59,761 nucleotides of DNA from Sphingobacterium deserti. GTDB lineage: Bacteria; Bacteroidota; Bacteroidia; Sphingobacteriales; Sphingobacteriaceae. How positions within the stretch are numbered: position 1 is the first letter of the stretch; each line of letters starts with the position of its first letter. This document shows, piece after piece, positions 25,977 through 33,987 of this stretch. The stretch is taken from assembly GCF_000757725.1 (NCBI RefSeq), contig NZ_JJMU01000074.1:1-59761 (forward strand). The letters run 5' to 3'. A program made the translations under genes and the position numbers. Under the pieces are notes generated by a model, which did not search any database, had not been told where the DNA came from, and saw nothing but the letters and a program-made list of their open reading frames with translations.

Positions 25977-27038
25977 ATGAGTCAAGTTATAAAATTCAAC
26001 AATGTAAACACATTGTTTTCTAAATCCCTGAAACAGAAAACCAACGAATATTTCCAGGTCACGGCACAGAAGAAAACGGGCAACCGTCGCATATTTCTGA
26101 AAGCCGTAATATTGCTTGCCAGCTTTGTTACACTATACTACGTACTTGTTTTTGCGCAACCCCATTGGGCTATCAGCATCATCTTATGTTTGTTATTTGG
26201 TATTAACCTTGCCGCTATTGGGTTTAATATTATGCATGATGCGGGACATAATTCTTTCTCAGACAATAAAAAGCTGAATACATTGCTCTCTTACTCACTC
26301 AATCTTTTGGGAGGCAACATCTACTTTTGGAAGATCAAACATAATGTAGCTCATCATACTTACACCAATATCGATGGAGAAGATCATGATATTGAGATAA
26401 AGTTTATGCGTATACACCACGATCAGAAACTCAAAAAGCACCATTACTATCAACGGTTTTACTTCCCTATTTTATACGGAGTATCCTATTTGGCTTGGAT
26501 CTTTTATCAGGATTACGAGAAATATTTCAGGCAAAAGATGGGTCCTGCTTCTGAAAAGTTTCAATTTCCAATGAAGGAAAGATGGATATTTTGGACGAGC
26601 AAGGTTTTACACTTTACGCTATTTATCGTTGTACCCGTGCTTGTCGTTGGCTGGTTACCTACGCTGATTGGTCTGCTGATAGCAGGAGCAGTTTGTGGCA
26701 TGAGCTTGGCAACCGTCTTTCAATTGGCGCACGTGGTTGGAGGTACGGAATTTAAAACTATCGACGCGTCTAAGGTCGAAGAAGAATGGATGATTCATCA
26801 GATACAATCTACGGCTAACTTTGCGACCAAAAGTAAAATACTGACATGGATGCTCGGAGGACTGAATTTTCAGGTGGAACACCATTTATTTCCTAAAATC
26901 AGTCACGTACATTACCCGGCTATAAACCGTATCGTGCGTCAAACCTGTCAAGAATTCAATATCCAATATAATGAATTCAACACCTTTTGGTGTGCATTTA
27001 GATCACATGTGGGCGTTATTCATGCGATGTCTCGATAG
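25977..27038 (+). CDS. Membrane fatty acid (acyl-CoA/acyl-lipid) desaturase
   Basis: A 353-residue integral membrane di-iron desaturase with the three histidine boxes: HDAGHNSF near residue 86, HNVAHHTYTN near 122 and QVEHHLFP near 301. Four or so membrane segments lie between them. The third box starting with Q is typical of front-end (delta-5/delta-6-like) desaturases of this superfamily, though the position of the double bond cannot be read from sequence. It adjusts membrane fluidity. It is a single gene, 146 bases after the DUF6624 gene. Confidence 0.88.
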   Translation: MSQVIKFNNVNTLFSKSLKQKTNEYFQVTAQKKTGNRRIFLKAVILLASFVTLYYVLVFAQPHWAISIILCLLFGINLAAIGFNIMHDAGHNSFSDNKKLNTLLSYSLNLLGGNIYFWKIKHNVAHHTYTNIDGEDHDIEIKFMRIHHDQKLKKHHYYQRFYFPILYGVSYLAWIFYQDYEKYFRQKMGPASEKFQFPMKERWIFWTSKVLHFTLFIVVPVLVVGWLPTLIGLLIAGAVCGMSLATVFQLAHVVGGTEFKTIDASKVEEEWMIHQIQSTANFATKSKILTWMLGGLNFQVEHHLFPKISHVHYPAINRIVRQTCQEFNIQYNEFNTFWCAFRSHVGVIHAMSR

Positions 27039-27223
27039 TGAAGCGACCAATTCTTAATCGGTCAATAAAAAAAGCTAATTGATTGATTTTCCGTGCAGAC
27101 TACGCGACGACTGTGTTAATTACGCTATTTCGTTAGATTAAACACCTGTTTAAGTGTAAATAGCCATGCATCACCGTATTTTTCCCCTATCTTGTTACAG
27201 ATAGAAAGATAAGTGATTTAGAG

Positions 27224-27679
27224 ATGAAAAATACGATGATGAAGGAAAGCATATTGACATTGGTTACAGCGATTGAGAAGCGAATGGTTGTTTATAAAAA
27301 AGCACTCGTTTCTTCCCAAAAGTATGCTGATAATGCGCTTTCGAAAGTATTTCAGCAATACTACAATGAGAGCTACGCATTTTCCAAACAGTTAATCGAC
27401 GATTTTAAGTTAACGATTAATCTGTCTGCCGAAGGCAAAATCGTAAAGATGCAGCAAGATAACATCGATCATGATAGAGACTTATATTCAACAATCGTAG
27501 CTTGCCGGAAAATTGAAGATTTGTGCAAAGATTCGTATTTGGATGCTATTAGAGACTTAGACGAGACCTTTATATCACAATCGTTTCGTTTGCGAGAACA
27601 GGCCGAAAACCAGTATATGGCGTCAAATCATATCAATACACTGTTAGATTGTTACAGGTTGGATAGTCAGGCGGTATAG
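27224..27679 (+). CDS. Four-helix-bundle protein (DUF2383/PA2169-like)
   Basis: A 151-residue all-helical protein with two ferritin-like helix pairs: LVTAIEKRMVVYKKALVSSQ...LSKVFQQYYNESYAFSKQL, then DLYSTIVACRKIEDLCKDSYLDAI...LREQAENQYMASNHI. Spacing and length fit the DUF2383 (PA2169-type) family, often found beside stress genes, but the metal ligands of true ferritins are not evident. It lies before an SDR of the general-stress type and several small unknown proteins. Confidence 0.5.
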   Translation: MKNTMMKESILTLVTAIEKRMVVYKKALVSSQKYADNALSKVFQQYYNESYAFSKQLIDDFKLTINLSAEGKIVKMQQDNIDHDRDLYSTIVACRKIEDLCKDSYLDAIRDLDETFISQSFRLREQAENQYMASNHINTLLDCYRLDSQAV

Positions 27680-27813
27680 GTGAAAATCTGTCGCATTTGA
27701 TAGCTTTCATCAACCTTTTATCGAAAAATTTTAGTAAACAAAAGGAATACAAGATTCATAATAAATTACTTATGATACCCTGGGGAGGCAAAATGGCGGG
27801 TTATACTTGTAAA

Positions 27814-27859
27814 AGTGTGCCCGCTGTTAGGGTGTGCATAGGACACCCAACGCTACACT
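27814..27859. other. Long imperfect hairpin in a gene-free gap
   Basis: In the 319-base gap 27680-27998, the segment AGTGT...GC.GTT.GGGTGT pairs with ACACCC-AAC-GC.ACACT around the loop GCATAGG. This gives about 16 paired bases with small bulges. There is no T tract, so it is not an intrinsic terminator. It could be a structured RNA leader or a small mobile palindrome. Nothing else is recognisable in the gap. Confidence 0.4.
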
Positions 27860-27998
27860 AATGTATTAAGGGTATTTTAAATCTCCGTTAACTTTTATCC
27901 CACAGGTAAATCCCAACATATCAATGCTTACTTTTAGGTTTCTTAACGTATTCCGGCATACATAATCTTGCCGCTAAACGGTAATTATCAAATTTTAT

Positions 27999-28208
27999 AT
28001 GCAAGATTTACAGGGTAAATATTTTGAACTTTTTTCCGCTGCGGGCTTTATAACCGCCAGAATAGAAATAAGGCATATCAAGCAGGAATACGTACCATCC
28101 AAGATGTATGACGATGGATCTGTTTCTGAGGCAAAGACCTACACAATGATCTCGGACAACGGCTATCTGTGGTATCGTTACGATAGACCTTTTACAAGGA
28201 TAGTCTAG
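27999..28208 (+). CDS. Possible small protein (69 aa)
   Basis: A short frame starting with ATG and coding for mixed alpha/beta sequence (YFELFSAAGFITARIEIRHI; DNGYLWYRYDRPFTRIV) with no motif. An overlapping frame on the opposite strand has similar length, so coding status is uncertain. It is favoured by the ATG start and the balanced composition. A strong terminator-like hairpin follows at 28319. Confidence 0.3.
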   Translation: MQDLQGKYFELFSAAGFITARIEIRHIKQEYVPSKMYDDGSVSEAKTYTMISDNGYLWYRYDRPFTRIV

Positions 28209-28318
28209 CATCGGATTCATTCAATTTAATCGGTCAGTGGTACAATTCTATCCGAAACCGGAAATACCCGGAATCTTTCCTTAGCGCTATATCGCCATTA
28301 GAGGAAAATAGAGCGACG

Positions 28319-28353
28319 AAAAAGGGAGAAATGAAACATCTCTCCCCCTTTTT
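28319..28353. terminator. Bidirectional terminator
   Basis: AAAAAGGGAGA (28319-28329) pairs with TCTCCCCCTTTTT (28341-28353), with A and T tracts on both sides. It serves the minus-strand SDR gene ending at 28371 and any plus-strand transcript. Confidence 0.75.
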
Positions 28354-28370
28354 ATCGTTTGGGCGATAGT

Positions 28371-29270
28371 TTACGGATGTCCCATACCACCCGCCGCTCC
28401 GAAGACTTGCCCCGTGGAATAACTACCCTCATTTGAAGCAAGTAGAACGAATATTCCAGCGAGCTCTGCGGGTTGTCCTGCGCGCTCAAGCTCAGCCATC
28501 TTTCCAAATTCAGGTATTGCTTCTGCCGGCTGTCCGCCACAAACCTGCAAAGGCGTCCAAATAGGACCTGGCGAAACACCGTTCACGCGAATACCCTTAG
28601 CACCCAATTGTTTTGATAGCGATTTTACGTAGGCTACATTAGCCGCTTTGGTTTGTGCATAATCAAATAATATTCCGGCCGGATCGTATGCCTGCACAGA
28701 AGTTGTGGCGATAATTACAGATCCCGGCTCCAAATGTGGCAGTGCCGCCTTGGTGATCCAAAATGGCGCATAAATATTTGTTTTCATCGTGGCGTCAAAG
28801 CTTTCGTTAGTAATATCCAAAATCGACTCACTCGCTTGTTGTCTACCAGCATTATTCACTAAGATATCAAGCCCTCCAAGGCTTGCGGTTGCTTCTTCAA
28901 CCAATTTCTCACAAAAAGCATAATCTGTTATATCACCAGGGATGGCATATCCTTTTTGTCCCGCCGCTTCAATTAGTGCGATCACCTCCTGTGCATCACT
29001 TTCCTCAGCAGGCAGATAGTTAATAGCCACATCAGCACCTTCACGAGCATAGGCGATAGCGGCAGCTCTACCAATACCTGAATCGCCACCAGTAATTAAC
29101 GCTTTACGTCCCTTTAATCTACCCGAACCAATGTAACTTTTTTCGCCATGATCAGGCAGGGGATCCATTTTCGATGCGAGGCCTGGAAAAGGTTGCTGCT
29201 GACCCGGATAAGGAGGTTTTGGATATTTTTCTATTGGATTTTCTAGACCTGAATTTCTCTGATTTTCCAT
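28371..29270 (-). CDS. SDR oxidoreductase of the general-stress (GSP39/YhdF) type
   Basis: A 299-residue short-chain dehydrogenase with an N-terminal extension rich in Pro and Gln (PKPPYPGQQQPFPGLASKMDP), typical of the general stress protein 39-like subgroup. The NAD(P)-binding motif GGDSGIGRAAA lies near residue 61. NNAG, a serine in the TTSVQ strand and Y-A-Q-T-K form the catalytic set, and the C-terminus has PGPIWTPLQ. The substrate is unknown; glucose or ribitol dehydrogenase names are only by similarity. It sits alone on its strand with a terminator behind it. Confidence 0.87.
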   Translation of the reverse strand: MENQRNSGLENPIEKYPKPPYPGQQQPFPGLASKMDPLPDHGEKSYIGSGRLKGRKALITGGDSGIGRAAAIAYAREGADVAINYLPAEESDAQEVIALIEAAGQKGYAIPGDITDYAFCEKLVEEATASLGGLDILVNNAGRQQASESILDITNESFDATMKTNIYAPFWITKAALPHLEPGSVIIATTSVQAYDPAGILFDYAQTKAANVAYVKSLSKQLGAKGIRVNGVSPGPIWTPLQVCGGQPAEAIPEFGKMAELERAGQPAELAGIFVLLASNEGSYSTGQVFGAAGGMGHP

Positions 29271-29488
29271 ACTATTATTTCTCGTTTTAAAATGATAAAA
29301 TATTGAAGTTGCTTAACAAACATGTTTAAACGATCTTCTTAAATGGAACGCTGTGCACGATAAATCGTTCTCTATATAACCCATATTTCTATCCAAAATA
29401 AGCCTGTTTTCTCCTCCTAAAAATAGAAAGAACTAAGCAGCGGCAGAACCGTTCTATTGGTAAAGGTTACAACAAAAAACATAGAGCT

Positions 29489-29794
29489 ATGAATACAGAA
29501 AATGAAAACCAGCAAGGGAAGAAGCAGCTGATCGTTGCTTTTGCGGTTGTAGAGCCATTTTTCGATGTGCCAGAAACAAATGGCGCTGAAGAAAATAGAG
29601 AAGACGATTTGACGGGCACAGAGCCTATTGACAATCCCTTAGAACGCGAACGTGAAAATTTGGGTATAGATGATGTGGAAGATTCAGAACCTGTAAAGGA
29701 ATCAGATTTAGCTGATCTGGAGCCTATAGACCCTAATCTCGAGGAAGTAGATGATGATGACTATGCAGATCTCGAGGAAGACGAAGAAGATTAA
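29489..29794 (+). CDS. Small acidic protein (101 aa)
   Basis: A strongly acidic, low-complexity protein that starts with MNTENENQQGKKQLIVAFAVVEPFF and then consists mainly of Glu and Asp with a repeated theme: GTEPIDNPLE, DSEPVKESD, DLEPIDPNLEE. It is probably disordered. No signal peptide. GGGGAG-CTAATA-CTCCCC (29808-29825) follows the stop as a weak hairpin. It neighbours other putative stress genes. Function unknown. Confidence 0.55.
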   Translation: MNTENENQQGKKQLIVAFAVVEPFFDVPETNGAEENREDDLTGTEPIDNPLERERENLGIDDVEDSEPVKESDLADLEPIDPNLEEVDDDDYADLEEDEED

Positions 29795-30095
29795 TAGTGG
29801 AGAATAAGGGGAGCTAATACTCCCCTCCCATTTCGCGATGATAGCTTAATGCCTGCATGCACAAATTAGGTAGGCCATGAAATAAGCTGCCTTAAATTTG
29901 TCAACGAACCCAAAAATAGTATGCCATTTTGTGAAGACGTTATCTGCTGAAACAAACGCGCTGCAAACCGAAAAGAGGCTTCATTTTTACCAATATAACC
30001 GATACGTTTCGAACGTTCAGACCGACAATATCCGCGCTGTCAAGATAATACAATAAGTAGAGAATTTTATATATCCGCTATATTGTTTACGCTAC

Positions 30096-30103
30096 TATCT
30101 TTG
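30096..30103 (+). promoter_or_regulatory. -7 promoter box of the secreted protein gene
   Basis: TATCTTTG matches TAnnTTTG and lies 28 bases before the ATG at 30132. The rest of the gap 29795-30131 contains the weak hairpin after the acidic protein gene and no gene I can support. Confidence 0.5.
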
Positions 30104-30131
30104 ATTCATAAACCTTATAAACAAACATCTT

Positions 30132-30566
30132 ATGAAAAAAACACAGCAATTTTTGGTGTTGACATGTGTATTGGTCGCACTCTTGACGTCGCTTACTGCA
30201 AAGGCACAGTATTTCGCACCAGTATGGCTAAATTATGGGACAAGTAGTTCGACTACCTTCAATACCACAGGCTTCAACCTTACGCTTTACAATATTGAAA
30301 CCGCGGAATACTATTATTTTGAAACATACGCCCGCCCTAAAATCGATGCTACGACCTACAATATGGGTAATGTGCCCGTAGGAAATTATAAGATATCAAT
30401 CTCGATGCAATCCTATTTCCGGACCAGTGACTATTTTGATTGGTCAGCCAATGGACAATATGGTTCCAATATTTCCATTGGAATCTTCGGAGAAACCGTG
30501 CTTACAGAAGACATCGTAATTAACGCGACGACACCTGGCATAGAACTGTATCTATGGTCCTATTAA
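30132..30566 (+). CDS. Secreted hypothetical protein (144 aa)
   Basis: Has a clear signal peptide (MKKTQQFLVLTCVLVALLTS, cleaved near TAKAQ, residue 25) followed by a beta-rich, Tyr- and Thr-rich domain of about 118 residues (GFNLTLYNIETAEYYYF, VGNYKISISMQ). No family is recognised. The small beta-sandwich character suggests a periplasmic or surface protein. It has its own -7 box and a terminator-like hairpin element about 105 bases after the stop. Confidence 0.6.
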   Translation: MKKTQQFLVLTCVLVALLTSLTAKAQYFAPVWLNYGTSSSTTFNTTGFNLTLYNIETAEYYYFETYARPKIDATTYNMGNVPVGNYKISISMQSYFRTSDYFDWSANGQYGSNISIGIFGETVLTEDIVINATTPGIELYLWSY

Positions 30567-30670
30567 GCATCCTTTTTTTCCAGCGAACAAAATCAGGATA
30601 AAAAGACCTATTTTACTAAATAAAAAACGATCCAGCAGCTTCTGCGTTATATCGTAACAAAACATTGTTT

Positions 30671-30731
30671 TTATACATTTTAGGTTAATAACTAAAATCC
30701 CCCTGTCGTGAGACACGGGGATTTTATATTG
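30671..30731 (+). terminator. Hairpin element 4
   Basis: AAAATCCCC (30694-30702) pairs with GGGGATTTT (30717-30725), extended inside by TGTC/GACA. The leader ATACATTTTAGGTTAATAAC matches the TTTAGGTTAATAA of element 3. It terminates the secreted-protein gene, and its ATTTTATATT tail is a weak T tract. Confidence 0.6.
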
Positions 30732-30801
30732 TAATCCATTAAATATAATTAATGGCTAGTGTTTTACAGCGTCAAAAGTTATTTTTGGGACAGCTTTACG
30801 G

Positions 30802-31374
30802 TTAAGACACTAATGGCTGATCGCCCGCACCGGAAATAGGTTGATTGGGCACCGGCATATTGCTACGCATGTCTTCCACTCTCCGCCTCACTTCATCAAA
30901 TTGCTGATCAATTAACAACTGTACATCTTCGCCTAACCGGTTACTCTCCATAATGAATGCACTTGCACGATCGAAAACCTTTTGCAAGTCAATTTCGTCA
31001 ACATTGTCTTCGGCCAACCCGACAAAGACTGCAATATGTTCCTTCCCTAGCTCTATTTCAGTGGTGCTGGTTTGTCTCAACATTTCGAATACCGCAGCAG
31101 AGTTATGTTGCAAGGTTATCGGATAGGAAACCATTGCAAAACGATGCACAATACCGCCTTCTCCGGACTTATCTTCGTTAAAAATTTCTACCCTTCCATG
31201 GACATCATCCAATTTAAGATCAAAGCGGTACAATTCTTTAACTTGGTTTATGATATGAGCGGCTACGACGTCTCGATCCAGGCTATTGAAAAGATCGCCT
31301 TGCGAACTAATGTTTTCAAACTCAATGTCTATCCTCGTTTTTATATCTTCCCTGATTTTATCTATCGTTTCCAT
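30802..31374 (-). CDS. Hypothetical protein (190 aa)
   Basis: A soluble protein with an N-terminal helical part (TIDKIREDIKTRIDIEFENI), a central strand region (GIVHRFAMVSYPITLQHN, EHIAVFVGLAEDN) and a helical C-terminal third (DRASAFIMESNRLGEDVQLLIDQQFDEVRRRVEDM) ending in a Pro-rich tail. No signal peptide and no family recognised. It lies 25 bases downstream of a small lipoprotein gene on the same strand, with which it is probably transcribed. Confidence 0.55.
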   Translation of the reverse strand: METIDKIREDIKTRIDIEFENISSQGDLFNSLDRDVVAAHIINQVKELYRFDLKLDDVHGRVEIFNEDKSGEGGIVHRFAMVSYPITLQHNSAAVFEMLRQTSTTEIELGKEHIAVFVGLAEDNVDEIDLQKVFDRASAFIMESNRLGEDVQLLIDQQFDEVRRRVEDMRSNMPVPNQPISGAGDQPLVS

Positions 31375-31399
31375 ATTCCGTCGTTTAAAGCTATTAAGA

Positions 31400-31687
31400 T
31401 TATTCCTCGTTCATTTTGGGCTGGCCAATGGTATCGTTGCGCTCTGTCCTATCGATATTGGTCATAGGTACTCCAGTCGTTTCTGTTTTATCTGTCGTTA
31501 ACGTATCGGCTGTAGTTTCCCGATGTATATTGTCTAAGGGGACACCATTATTACTTATCGATGTCGTATCTGATGCTTCACCATCTCTGCTTCCTGCATT
31601 ACGGCTCTCACCAGAACCACTGCAGGCAACTATTGCGAACAGCACAAATGCCATGCCCGTGGGCTGATATATTTTCTTTATGTTCAT
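31400..31687 (-). CDS. Small lipoprotein (95 aa)
   Basis: A type II signal peptide with a lipobox-like FAIVAC (cysteine at residue 22) is followed by a hydrophilic, Ser/Thr/Asp-rich disordered tail. The tail contains a repeated element, NNGVPLDNIHRETTADT and TTGVPMTNIDRTERNDT. It should be tethered to a membrane. The duplicated GVPxxNIxR motif is the one distinctive trait. Function unknown. It is followed closely by the 190-residue unknown gene. Confidence 0.6.
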   Translation of the reverse strand: MNIKKIYQPTGMAFVLFAIVACSGSGESRNAGSRDGEASDTTSISNNGVPLDNIHRETTADTLTTDKTETTGVPMTNIDRTERNDTIGQPKMNEE

Positions 31688-31797
31688 CGTTTCTTACTTT
31701 TATTACCAGTTATCCACCTGTGAGCTAATTCAGCAGCTAAGGGATAAGAATAGGTCTGCGTAAAAATAGAACATTGAAATCTGACGAAAGTTCTAGA

Positions 31798-32064
31798 TTA
31801 TTTTACCTCATAGTCGACATAGTAATAAAGCTTCGCAGAAATTGAGTCCACTTCGGGAACCTCTTGCAGAAGCTCTCGCTGCTCAAAATCAGATAAAACC
31901 TCGAACCCTTCGAAAGTCGCATTAACACCGTTTGTCACTTCATTCTCTTTCACCTGATCTTCCATTTCTATCCCTTTTTCATAGAAAAACACACCTTCAT
32001 GCTGCATAACGATCCTCTTTGGTACGGTTATCAGCACATAAATTCTATCTGTTTTGATACGCAT
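31798..32064 (-). CDS. Small hypothetical protein (88 aa)
   Basis: A hydrophilic acidic protein starting MRIKTDRIYVLITVPKRIVM, with a helical EFEVLSDFEQRELLQEV-like segment and a C-terminal strand (SAKLYYYVDYEVK). No motif recognised. It lies between the lipoprotein gene and the SulP transporter on the same strand. An internal start at MEDQVKENE (about 31972) is possible but leaves only about 57 residues. Confidence 0.4.
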   Translation of the reverse strand: MRIKTDRIYVLITVPKRIVMQHEGVFFYEKGIEMEDQVKENEVTNGVNATFEGFEVLSDFEQRELLQEVPEVDSISAKLYYYVDYEVK

Positions 32065-32173
32065 GGTATTTATGATGTTGTTTGTAATTCTTGTTTATAC
32101 ATTGTTTTCCTTGCCATGAGGGCATCTCTAGATAAAATTACCCGACCTGTTTGACATTTTGGATGCACGTTTA

Positions 32174-33703
32174 TTAATCCTTAGGCATCACTTTGTAAGT
32201 CGGGTCTTCTAGCACATTGATTATAACAACACCCTCTGCATCAGCGAGCAAATCCCGACAATCTGGGCTTAAATGTCGCAAATAGATTTTTTTACCCGCT
32301 TTCGCATACCTATCTGTGATTTTATTTAGCGCATCAATAGCAGACATATCAACAACCCGACTTTGTTGAAAATCTATAATTACCTTTTCCGGATCATCTA
32401 CAATATCAAACTTTTCGAGAAAATTCGTGGTTGAGCCGAAGAATAAGGGGCCATATATCTCATAATATTTAACGCCATGTTCATCGGTATACTTGCGTGC
32501 GCGTATCCGCTTTGCGTTGTCCCAGGCAAACACCAATGCTGCTATAACAACACCCACCAGTACAGCGAGGGCGAGATTGTGCAAGACAACGGTAATAAGT
32601 GCAACCAGCATTCCTACGAAGATATCCGATCTAGGAAACTTGCGAACGATACGTAAACTTACCCATTGAAATGTCTCTATTGCCACCATAATCATCACAC
32701 CTACCAATGCCGCCATCGGAATGCCCTCGATCAATGGTCCACCGACCAGTATAACAACCAAAATGGTTACCGCTCCTATCAGTGCTGAAAAACGTGTTTT
32801 TCCACCAGCGTTAATATTAACCAATGTTTGAGCAACCATAGCACAGCCACCCATGCCTCCAAAAAGGCCATTGACGAAATTTGCAGTACCTTGTGCCATA
32901 GCCTCTCGGTTTGACTTCCCTTTCGTTCCCGTTATCTCGTCAACCATATTTAAGGTAAGCAAAGATTCGACAAGGCCTACACCCGCCATCACTAACGAAT
33001 ATGGGAAAATTAATGAGAGCGTATGCATGGTGAGGGGCACCTGTGGAAGATGAAAGGAAGGAAAAGAACCACTAACAGAAGCAATATCAACAACTTTTTT
33101 GGTATCAATTCCAAACAGGTAAACGATTAAAAAGACAGCTATAATTGCAACCAGTGATGCTGGTACAGATTTCGTGAGCCTGGGGAAACCTAATACAATG
33201 AAGATCGTCAGTAATGTGAGGCCAATCATGGTATACAAAGCTACCCCACTCATCCACTGCGTATTATCTCCTACAACCTTAAATTGATTAATTTGAGCCA
33301 TAAAAATGATAATAGCCAAACCATTTAGGAACCCGTACATCACAGGCTGCGGAATAAGACGCACAAACTTACCCAATTTGAACAGGCCCACAGCAAATTG
33401 AATAACCCCGGCCAATAACACGGCTGCAAAAAGATATTCCACACCGTGCACAGAGGCTAGTGCTATAAGCGTAACGACTGTAGCACCGGCACCGCCGGAA
33501 ACCATACCGGGCCGACCGCCGAATATAGCCGTGACAAGCCCCATTAAAAAGGCAGCATATAGCCCTGTCAGCGGCGTGAGACCCGCTAAAATCGCGAAGG
33601 AAAGCGATTCAGGTATCATCGTCATAGCGACGGTCAGGCCTGCGAGAATCTCGCTTTTAAAATTTAGTTTAGGCATCGCCAATGACCGTGTTGCATTTAT
33701 CAT
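32174..33703 (-). CDS. SulP-family inorganic anion transporter with STAS domain
   Basis: A 509-residue inner-membrane transporter. The SulP core (about residues 10-400) shows AGLTVAMTMIPESLSFAILAGL at the start, where the signature region and substrate site lie, and 12-14 helices. A C-terminal STAS domain (about 415-505; KVIIDFQQSRVVDMSAIDALNKI) has the anti-sigma-antagonist-like phosphate-loop position. Members carry sulfate, bicarbonate or dicarboxylates, and the substrate here is not determined. A single gene. Confidence 0.88.
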   Translation of the reverse strand: MINATRSLAMPKLNFKSEILAGLTVAMTMIPESLSFAILAGLTPLTGLYAAFLMGLVTAIFGGRPGMVSGGAGATVVTLIALASVHGVEYLFAAVLLAGVIQFAVGLFKLGKFVRLIPQPVMYGFLNGLAIIIFMAQINQFKVVGDNTQWMSGVALYTMIGLTLLTIFIVLGFPRLTKSVPASLVAIIAVFLIVYLFGIDTKKVVDIASVSGSFPSFHLPQVPLTMHTLSLIFPYSLVMAGVGLVESLLTLNMVDEITGTKGKSNREAMAQGTANFVNGLFGGMGGCAMVAQTLVNINAGGKTRFSALIGAVTILVVILVGGPLIEGIPMAALVGVMIMVAIETFQWVSLRIVRKFPRSDIFVGMLVALITVVLHNLALAVLVGVVIAALVFAWDNAKRIRARKYTDEHGVKYYEIYGPLFFGSTTNFLEKFDIVDDPEKVIIDFQQSRVVDMSAIDALNKITDRYAKAGKKIYLRHLSPDCRDLLADAEGVVIINVLEDPTYKVMPKD

Positions 33704-33924
33704 ACGAAAAAGATATTTAAAGATTTGCTATATCACTTGAATCAGCTATACATGCCACACCGGCTTACCTTCCACCCGTGGCCATAGATACTGCACTCAT
33801 CCAGCGGCACAAGATCGCAGGTACGCCTTAAGAGCTCGAAATCAATTTTTAAACGAACAGCTCAATTCTCCGCAAAAATAGATCAAATTATTAGATTCTT
33901 GCTACATATTAGCATAAACAGAAA

Positions 33925-33958
33925 AAAGGCTGCTCACTAATGTTTAGAAACAGCCTTT
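33925..33958 (-). terminator. Terminator of the pectate lyase gene
   Basis: On the minus strand AAAGGCTG (33951-33958) pairs with CAGCCTTT (33925-33932), followed by more T. It lies 30 bases after the stop of the pectate lyase gene. Confidence 0.75.
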
Positions 33959-33987
33959 GTATGTATTGACGATTTTTACTTTGGTCG

